From G020348385 sp964580235 (GTDB taxonomy: Bacteria > Acidobacteriota > Aminicenantia > Aminicenantales > Aminicenantaceae): a DNA stretch of 19,526 nt. Within the stretch, counting starts at the first letter, position 1, and every line of letters starts with the position of its first letter. The notes beneath the pieces were generated by a model. It saw nothing but the letters and a program-made list of their open reading frames with translations. It did no database searches and was not told the origin of the DNA. The position numbers and the translations under genes are program-made. This document shows, piece by piece, positions 14,278 through 19,526 of this stretch. The stretch is taken from the NCBI GenBank assembly GCA_964580235.1, contig CAZOJY010000063.1, forward strand, positions 1 to 19,526. Reading direction: 5' to 3'.

Positions 14278-15462
14278 ATGAAAAAATTTTCATTAAATCT
14301 TCCCAAAGATAAGTCCTCTCTTCTCTGGCTTTTTACCGTTTTTTACCTGCTTTTTTCCATGATTTCCATCACGATCATCCAGACTGCTCTTTCATTGGCA
14401 TTTTTTGTCTGGTTATTCCTGCATATAAAACAAAAAAGCTGGCCCAAATTCCCCCATTTTTTTTGGCCCCTTCTCGTTTATTGTGGTCTCTCATTGCTCT
14501 CCTCGTTCCGCTCCGTGAATCCAAAAATCAGTTTCATTGACAGCCGTGAACTCCTGCTTTTCCTTGTCGTCCCGATAACATACACAGCCATTTTTTCAGA
14601 AAAAGGCCTGAAAAAAGCCAATATTGCCCTTCTTCTCTCCGCTTATGCCAGTGCCTTGTACTCGCTGTATGTCTTTCTCTTCCTGGCAGAACCAGGTGAA
14701 AGAATCACAGGTTTTATGGGGCATTGGATGACCCAGGCCGGATTACTGCTCCTATTTTGTTCATTTGCGCTCAGCCTTTTCCTTCTCTCCAAGGATCGGT
14801 CTAGATTTCTATGGGCATGCGGTTATGCTTTAGGGGTACTAGCTCTTGTGTTAACCCTTACCAGAAGCGCTTGGATCGGGCTTGCCGTAGCCGCCGCGGC
14901 AGTCCTGTTATTCTATAAACCCAAAACTCTGATCCTTATCCCGATCACCATCTCTCTGTTTTTTCTCTTTAGCCCCAAGAACATTAAGCAGAGGGCTCTC
15001 AGCATCTTCAGCAAGAGATACTATTCAAATGCTCAGAGAATCGAGTATTTTCATGCCGGCATTCAAATTATCAAAGAAAAACCGTTTTTTGGGACAGGAC
15101 CATGTACTGTCGACAGAGTTTTCCAAAACCCAAAATACGGACTCTCAGAGCTTGCCAAACGAAACGTGCATCTTCACAGCAATATCATCCAGATCGGAGC
15201 AGAAAGGGGAATTCCCGCTCTGTTGGCCTGGCTGACTTTTATCGGATGGACATTTCTATCTCTTCTCAGACTGCTGCATGATAAAGATTTCCTTCTCCGC
15301 TCGATAACAGTCGGAGCACTGGCAGCTCTTGTGGGTTTATTCGCGGCTGGTTTCTTTGAATACAACTTTGGTGATTCTGAAATCACAGTTTTATTTCTCT
15401 ATTTTATAACCATCCCTTTTGCCCTGGCAAAAATAAAAAAAACAGGACCCCAGCAAGATTGA
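14278..15462 (+). CDS. O-antigen ligase / polymerase family membrane protein (WaaL-Wzy type)
   Basis: A 394-residue polytopic inner-membrane protein with about 10-12 hydrophobic segments and a large periplasmic loop (about 230-305), as expected of the Wzy_C superfamily. Diagnostic motifs are LTLTRSAWIGL (R196 in the TRSAW motif) and NVHLHSNIIQIGAERGIPAL (296-315), the H-x-S-x3-Q-x3-E-x-G pattern of WaaL. FFGTGP in the loop is also conserved. WaaL joins undecaprenyl-diphosphate-linked O-antigen to lipid A-core on the periplasmic face; Wzy polymerases share the fold, so polymerase activity is the main alternative. Being among heptose and core genes favours ligase. ATG 14278 has no obvious Shine-Dalgarno. 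Its stop overlaps the TTG start of the PHP gene (TTGA), implying coupled expression. Confidence 0.82.
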   Translation: MKKFSLNLPKDKSSLLWLFTVFYLLFSMISITIIQTALSLAFFVWLFLHIKQKSWPKFPHFFWPLLVYCGLSLLSSFRSVNPKISFIDSRELLLFLVVPITYTAIFSEKGLKKANIALLLSAYASALYSLYVFLFLAEPGERITGFMGHWMTQAGLLLLFCSFALSLFLLSKDRSRFLWACGYALGVLALVLTLTRSAWIGLAVAAAAVLLFYKPKTLILIPITISLFFLFSPKNIKQRALSIFSKRYYSNAQRIEYFHAGIQIIKEKPFFGTGPCTVDRVFQNPKYGLSELAKRNVHLHSNIIQIGAERGIPALLAWLTFIGWTFLSLLRLLHDKDFLLRSITVGALAALVGLFAAGFFEYNFGDSEITVLFLYFITIPFALAKIKKTGPQQD

Positions 15463-16586
15463 GAAAGAAAAAAATTCTATTGCTACTGCTCAGTCTCATC
15501 GTGATCTATATCCTGTGGCTAGGCATTCAGCTTATGCAATTCCAGACGTACACAGAACCAGACTTAAAAAAAAATCCACTGGAAATTCATGGGGCTTATC
15601 ACATCCACACCATTCATTCTGACGGAAGAAAACCTCCAGATGAAATTGCTGAGCTGGCTTCCCGTTCTCATCTCGACTTTATCATCCTGACTGACCACGG
15701 GAATCCCAACTTCGAATCCATGGCAGCAGCAGGCTGGAAAAAAGGGGTTCTTGTTCTGGCTGGATCGGAACTCTCTGTAAGCCGAGGCCATCTCGTTGCC
15801 CTTGGTTTTACCCCCCCAAAGACAGTTTTTTCCCAGATTGCCGAGCAGGCCGCTTTCCAGATAAAAGCTCTTGAGGGTCTTTCCATCATCGCGCATCCCT
15901 ACTCCAAGGTTTCCTGGTCCTGGGGAGAATCAATTAGTTACAACGGGTTGGAAATTATCAATGCCAACAGTATGCTAAAGCACGATTTTTTGCATCTTAT
16001 TCCCTTTTTTCCTTCTCTTTTTATAAAACCTGACTATGTGCTGCTTAAACTGCTCGAACGGCCGCATAAGAATCTAACTAAATGGGATGAACTCAACCAC
16101 GTCCATCCGACATTCGGATTCTATAGTGTAGATGCCCATCTTCTGTATAAGCCTCTTCTTCCTCTCCTTCAGCTCCATGTTCTCCTCATAAATCCACTTT
16201 CTGATGAGTTCGAACAGGCTTCCCGACAAGTTATGTCAGCCCTGCAGCAGGGTCGATTTTACAATGCTGTGGATTCAGCTGCCCAAGCCAGTGGATTTCA
16301 CTTCTGGGCCCAGAAGGGGCAAAAAAAAATCTTTATGGGAGAGAAATCTTCCATCGATTCTCTCGTCACCTTAAATATCCATGCGGAATTTCCATTTGCT
16401 GCTGAGATTCACATCATCCATAATGGCAAAAAAATCATGGATTCTGCTGAAAAAAGGATTGTTTACCATCCTACGCAGCCGGGATTTTACAGGGTGGAAG
16501 TTTACCTAAAAGAGAAAACCCCGATGCATAAAGACATTCCATGGATTTTGTCCAATCCCATCTTTTTCTGGGAGAAAGGCCTATGA
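15459..16586 (+). CDS. Membrane-anchored PHP-domain metal-dependent hydrolase
   Basis: A 375-residue protein. A Lys-rich N terminus and one transmembrane helix (about 5-26) predict an inside-to-outside anchor with the enzyme in the periplasm. The PHP (polymerase and histidinol phosphatase) domain spans about 42-235 and keeps the metal ligands: HIH (H48, H50), D55, LTDHGN (D79, H80), E104, H111, IIAHP (H146) and DAH (D225, H227). PHP enzymes hydrolyse phosphoesters using two or three metals. The C-terminal part (about 300-375) looks like a beta-sandwich. Start TTG 15459 overlaps the ligase-like gene stop; the stop overlaps rfaE1 by ATGA. Tight coupling to LPS genes suggests it acts on an LPS or lipid-carrier phosphate (inference); the substrate is unknown. 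A secreted nuclease or phosphodiesterase is also possible. Confidence 0.82.
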   Translation: MRKKKILLLLLSLIVIYILWLGIQLMQFQTYTEPDLKKNPLEIHGAYHIHTIHSDGRKPPDEIAELASRSHLDFIILTDHGNPNFESMAAAGWKKGVLVLAGSELSVSRGHLVALGFTPPKTVFSQIAEQAAFQIKALEGLSIIAHPYSKVSWSWGESISYNGLEIINANSMLKHDFLHLIPFFPSLFIKPDYVLLKLLERPHKNLTKWDELNHVHPTFGFYSVDAHLLYKPLLPLLQLHVLLINPLSDEFEQASRQVMSALQQGRFYNAVDSAAQASGFHFWAQKGQKKIFMGEKSSIDSLVTLNIHAEFPFAAEIHIIHNGKKIMDSAEKRIVYHPTQPGFYRVEVYLKEKTPMHKDIPWILSNPIFFWEKGL

Positions 16587-17551
16587 TAAACATAAACTCA
16601 CAAAAAATGAGGAAAATTGTTAAAAGGTTCAAAAATAAACGTATTCTTGTTCTGGGTGACCTGATGATGGATAAATACATCTGGGGGCATGTTTCTCGAA
16701 TATCTCCCGAAGCTCCTATCCCCGTGGTGGTCGCTAAAAAAGACACCGCCTGTTTGGGGGGAGCCGGCAATGTGAGTCATAACCTTCATAGCCTAGGCGC
16801 CCTTCCGATACTCACCGGGGTTGTGGGAAAGGACAAAGAAGGGGGCTGGATCAGAAAATCCGTCCCTGAAAACCGAGGAATCTTCATCAGTAAAAAAAGG
16901 CCAACCACAGTTAAAACTCGCGTTATCGCTCACCATCAACATGTTGTTCGAGTCGATATAGAAGAGAAAAAACCGATATCTCCTCAACTGTCGGACAAAA
17001 TTTACAGATTTATCCAACAAGAAAAGTTTGATGCCTTGATTGTTTCTGACTATAACAAAGGACTTATCACAGAATCTCTGATCCAAAAAGTCCTATCTTT
17101 TGCGCAACAAAAAAATATCCTTGTGTGTGTGGATCCAAAAGTCGAACATTTTCTTTCTTTCTCTCCTGTTACCCTGATAACCCCCAATCACCTGGAAGTA
17201 GAAAGTATTGTGCATCATGCATGCCGAAGCAACCCGGATGTAGAAAAAGCAGGAAAGACAATCCTCTCCCAAATTTCCACCAAATACCTGATTCTCAAGC
17301 GAGGAGAACAGGGACTCAGTGTTTTTGAAAAAGGGGAAACAATTCTTCATGTTCCCACCCTTGCCCAAGAAGTCTACGATGTTACGGGAGCAGGGGATAC
17401 GGTCATTGCTGTTTCAAGCCTGGCCCTTCTTTCAGGAGCATCAATCCAAGAGGCTGCCTTGTTGGCCAATATCGCTGCAGGCGTCGTTGTCGGGAAACTG
17501 GGTACAGCCACGCTCACTTATGCCGAACTCATCGCCGCATTGCCTGCTTAA
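16583..17551 (+). CDS. rfaE1: D-glycero-beta-D-manno-heptose-7-phosphate kinase (PfkB family)
   Basis: Phosphorylates heptose 7-phosphate at C1 to the 1,7-bisphosphate, an early cytosolic step of ADP-heptose synthesis for LPS core. The 322-residue protein matches HldE domain 1 alone. Motifs: ILVLGDLMMDKYIWGHVSRI (21-40), SPEAPIPV, GGAGNVSHNL (59-68), SDYNKG (155-160), VDPK and the PfkB catalytic DVTGAGDT (266-273). The cytidylyltransferase-like domain 2 of E. coli HldE is absent, so a separate adenylyltransferase gene is expected; it is not in the window but could lie in the scaffold gap just downstream. The start is ATG 16583 with Shine-Dalgarno GGAGAAAGG; the longer open frame from 16541 lies inside the PHP gene. 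Start and upstream stop overlap as ATGA. Confidence 0.93.
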   Translation: MININSQKMRKIVKRFKNKRILVLGDLMMDKYIWGHVSRISPEAPIPVVVAKKDTACLGGAGNVSHNLHSLGALPILTGVVGKDKEGGWIRKSVPENRGIFISKKRPTTVKTRVIAHHQHVVRVDIEEKKPISPQLSDKIYRFIQQEKFDALIVSDYNKGLITESLIQKVLSFAQQKNILVCVDPKVEHFLSFSPVTLITPNHLEVESIVHHACRSNPDVEKAGKTILSQISTKYLILKRGEQGLSVFEKGETILHVPTLAQEVYDVTGAGDTVIAVSSLALLSGASIQEAALLANIAAGVVVGKLGTATLTYAELIAALPA

Positions 17552-17571
17552 CAATATCCACTTGTTCATTT

Positions 17572-17671
17572 NNNNNNNNNNNNNNNNNNNNNNNNNNNNN
17601 NNNNNNNNNNNNNNNNNNNNNNNNNNNNNNNNNNNNNNNNNNNNNNNNNNNNNNNNNNNNNNNNNNNNNNN
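17572..17671. other. Scaffold gap of 100 Ns
   Basis: Exactly 100 unknown bases, the usual placeholder for a gap of unknown size, so the true distance between rfaE1 and purF is not known and genes may be missing. The flanks contain TTGTTCAT (17562-17569) and ATGAACAA (17682-17689), inverted copies that might belong to a repeat which broke the assembly, though 8 bp may be chance. The promoter of purF is probably hidden here. Confidence 0.97.
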
Positions 17672-17716
17672 GTTTCCCTTTATGAACAAAAAGATTATAA
17701 TTGTGTGTCAAATCTC

Positions 17717-19186
17717 ATGTGCGGAATTATCGGAATTCACGGAAACAGCGATGTCTTCAAAGACCTGTATCAGGGGCTCCTATCCATTCAGCACCGCGGC
17801 CAGGATTCAGCAGGAATCATTACTTATGACGGGCATTTCCACATAAAAAAAGGAAACGGGCTTGTCAGAGACATCTTCACCGTAGAAAACTTCAGGCGCC
17901 TCAAAGGCAACATCGGGATCGGCCATACCCGATACCCCACGATAGGAGGAGGTAAAGGGGAAGATGCCCAGCCTTTTTTCGTCAATTCTCCTTTTGGGAT
18001 CATCATGGCACACAACGGAAATGTTATCAATTATGCGGAATTAAATAAAATATTGTCAGATCAATGCCACCGCCATCTCTCTTCGGACAACGATGTGGAA
18101 ATCATCCTCAATATTTTTGCCCAAGAGCTCTCGGTTCAAAACATCAACAATATCAAACCGAAGAACATTTTCTTGGCCGTCAAAAAAGTCTATGAACAGG
18201 TAAAAGGAAGCTATTCTGTTATCGCTTATATCGCAGGAAAAGGCCTGGTTGCTTTTAGAGATCCCTACGGGATTAAACCTCTTGTTTACGGAAAGAGGGC
18301 AGATGGAATTTTGCCATCCTACGCGATTGCATCCGAAAGTGTCAGCTTGAATATAACTAACTTCTCAGATATCAAAAATGTTGGAGCTGGCCAAGCGCTT
18401 TTTATCGATGAGAAGCACCAGCTTCACACCCGCTTTCTGGCGCAATGCCCCCACAGTCCCTGTCTGTTCGAATGGGTTTATTTTGCTCGTCCTGACTCTT
18501 ATCTCGATAATGTCAATGTTTATGATTGCCGGGTCAATTTGGGACGGTTTTTAGCAGAAGAAATAAAAAAGCATAATTTGGATATAGATGTGGTTGTTCC
18601 TGTGCCTGATTCCGCCCGCGATGCCGCCATAGAGATCGCAAGGCATTTGAATCTGAAATATAGAGAGGCGTTGGTTAAAAACCGGTATATAGGCCGTACG
18701 TTCATCATGCCTGCCGACCAGAAACGAAAATCGTCTATCCGCAACAAATTAAACGCGATCCCATCAGAACTGAAAGGAAAGAATGTTCTCCTGGTGGATG
18801 ACAGCATCGTGCGCGGTAACACATCGCGGGCTATTATCGAACTTGTTCGAGAATGTGGTGCAAAAAAAGTCTACTTCGGTTCCTATTCTCCACCTCTTAG
18901 ATACCCATGTGTCTACGGGATTGACATGCAGACAAAGAGCGAGTTCATAGCCAGGAATTCGACCGTCGACCAGGTGGCTAAAAAGATCGGCGCGGACAAA
19001 GTGATCTATCAGTCACTAGAGTCTTTGAAGAAGGCAGTCCATATCGGAAACAAAGAGCTCACCCATTTTTGTGGAGCCTGTTTTGATGGAACATATCCTA
19101 CAGGAGATGTGACTTCCGATGTCTTGAAAGCCATCGAAAAAGACCGAAAACTCATCCAGAAAAAGCAGCTGGAACTGGATATCTGA
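17717..19186 (+). CDS. purF: Amidophosphoribosyltransferase (glutamine PRPP amidotransferase)
   Basis: Catalyses the first committed step of purine synthesis: PRPP plus glutamine to 5-phosphoribosylamine. The 489-residue protein starts MCGIIGI, so Cys2 becomes the N-terminal nucleophile after Met removal. The class II glutaminase domain (about 2-230) shows QHRGQDSAG, GHTRYPTIGG and MAHNGNVINY. The phosphoribosyltransferase domain has the PRPP loop VLLVDDSIVRGNTS (357-370). Cysteines at C249 (SPCLFEW), C398 (RYPC), C452 and C455 (CGAC) fit the [4Fe-4S] ligands of the B. subtilis-type enzyme. The start is ATG 17717; the open frame back to GTG 17705 would bury the nucleophile behind four residues, possible only if a propeptide is removed. 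No Shine-Dalgarno is evident. It lies beyond a scaffold gap, so linkage to the LPS genes is less certain. Confidence 0.96.
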   Translation: MCGIIGIHGNSDVFKDLYQGLLSIQHRGQDSAGIITYDGHFHIKKGNGLVRDIFTVENFRRLKGNIGIGHTRYPTIGGGKGEDAQPFFVNSPFGIIMAHNGNVINYAELNKILSDQCHRHLSSDNDVEIILNIFAQELSVQNINNIKPKNIFLAVKKVYEQVKGSYSVIAYIAGKGLVAFRDPYGIKPLVYGKRADGILPSYAIASESVSLNITNFSDIKNVGAGQALFIDEKHQLHTRFLAQCPHSPCLFEWVYFARPDSYLDNVNVYDCRVNLGRFLAEEIKKHNLDIDVVVPVPDSARDAAIEIARHLNLKYREALVKNRYIGRTFIMPADQKRKSSIRNKLNAIPSELKGKNVLLVDDSIVRGNTSRAIIELVRECGAKKVYFGSYSPPLRYPCVYGIDMQTKSEFIARNSTVDQVAKKIGADKVIYQSLESLKKAVHIGNKELTHFCGACFDGTYPTGDVTSDVLKAIEKDRKLIQKKQLELDI

Positions 19187-19195
19187 TCAATCTTT

Positions 19196-19255
19196 CCCTG
19201 GATTATTTACGGGCCGAGATTTCTGCACCGGCAAAGAAGCAGTTCATGAAGCAGT
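19196..19255. repeat. Second copy of the dispersed repeat seen at 586-645
   Basis: This stretch, 9 bp after the purF stop, aligns without gaps to 586-645, 41 of 60 bases identical by eye, including CTGGATTATT at the same end; about half of the mismatches are transitions. No matching right-hand terminal repeat is seen before the window ends, so the copy is degenerate, longer, or cut. Confidence 0.55.
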
Positions 19256-19324
19256 ACTGAGATAGGCTTGCCCGAAGGGTGAAAACTTTTGATGCCACCC
19301 CGCCCCCCCAACACAAAAGTTAAT

Positions 19325-19410
19325 TGGTTCTATTCCATATTGTGTGGGCATCACTTTCGAGGTTTTTCTTTGTCCATTAGAGCTTACACACACAATATGG
19401 AAAAGAACCA
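19325..19410. repeat. 86-bp inverted repeat with 22-bp arms
   Basis: Arms at 19325-19346 and 19389-19410 (TGGTTCTATTCCATATTGTGTG and its inverted copy) match at 21 of 22 positions around a 42-base loop. An 8-bp inverted pair, AACTTTTG (19284-19291) and CAAAAGTT (19314-19321), and a C-rich run (19298-19309) lie just before it. No T-run follows, so it is not a standard terminator. A mobile palindromic repeat or structured RNA are options. Nothing else gene-like is supported in 19256-19479. Confidence 0.65.
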
Positions 19411-19479
19411 GGCAAATTTAACTCGAAGAATAGATTTCTTGAAAACGAACGGTGTCATCGGTATTTTTTATATTGCTTA

Positions 19480-19508
19480 TTGACTTAACTCACCATTCCT
19501 TCTATTAT
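19480..19508 (+). promoter_or_regulatory. Sigma70-type promoter pointing out of the right edge
   Basis: TTGACT (19480-19485) and TATTAT (19503-19508) are separated by 17 bp, five of six consensus bases each. Transcription would start near 19515 and run off the window, so a gene or RNA should begin shortly beyond 19526. Confidence 0.5.
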
Positions 19509-19526
19509 CGGGATGATGGGCAAGCA

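Noticed and set aside
19289..19483. A 64-codon open frame after purF.
   Set aside because: It has no Shine-Dalgarno or recognisable domain, and runs straight through both arms of the 86-bp palindrome; most likely non-coding.
1..19526. tRNA, rRNA, CRISPR arrays, prophage genes or intact insertion sequences.
   Set aside because: Looked for in all intergenic stretches; none is supported. The Xer recombinase has the housekeeping context of topA/dprA rather than that of an integrase.

Overview
The window (about 19.5 kb) comes from a diderm (Gram-negative-type) bacterium with moderate GC. The evidence is a lipopolysaccharide (LPS) core/heptose gene set, a C-terminal-Phe outer-membrane beta-barrel protein and several signal-peptide proteins. 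A run of exactly 100 Ns (17572-17671) shows a draft scaffold, plausibly a metagenome assembly. The repertoire and style (DUF1573 protein, SH3b-barrel protein, LPS kinase beside a GH-like protein, short repeats after stop codons) suggest an Acidobacteriota/Aminicenantes-like lineage. That placement is a low-confidence impression, not something the sequence proves.

Layout. Positions 1-569 (+) hold the 3' part of rdgB (nucleotide-pool sanitation), ending near a strong intrinsic terminator. Positions 721-9271 (-) hold nine same-strand genes. In transcription order they are: DUF1573 protein and yggT (ATGA overlap), yggU, a NupC-type transporter, a tandem universal stress protein, dprA, topA, xerC, and finally a secreted ComEA-like helix-hairpin-helix protein. 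The block usp-dprA-topA-xerC is tightly packed (2-bp gap, TAATG overlap, 9-bp gap) and handles DNA uptake, topology and recombination. A 334-bp divergent region (9272-9605) carries a promoter for DUF1573, a long palindrome, and a perfect TTGACA-17-TATAAT promoter for an SH3b/beta-barrel protein (9606-10784, +).

Positions 10791-17551 form an LPS region. A kinase of the Kdo/WaaP type and a GH-like TIM-barrel protein (TAATG overlap) run leftward. Divergently, a Trm112-like protein, a GT9 heptosyltransferase, an O-antigen-ligase-like membrane protein, a membrane-anchored PHP hydrolase and the heptose-7-phosphate kinase RfaE1 run rightward, with overlaps at three of the four junctions. After the scaffold gap comes purF (17717-19186, +), a B. 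subtilis-type amidophosphoribosyltransferase with Fe-S cysteines.

Most genes are ordinary. The less expected signals are: a short repeat motif (CCTG[A/G]ATTATT) sitting directly after stop codons at five gene ends, including a 127-bp element with terminal inverted repeats; two palindromes of 86-87 bp; a possible G-quadruplex bracketed by inverted repeats; apparent leaderless promoters; a GH-like protein without the usual Asn-Glu acid/base pair; and a NupC homologue whose substrate-contact motifs are altered.
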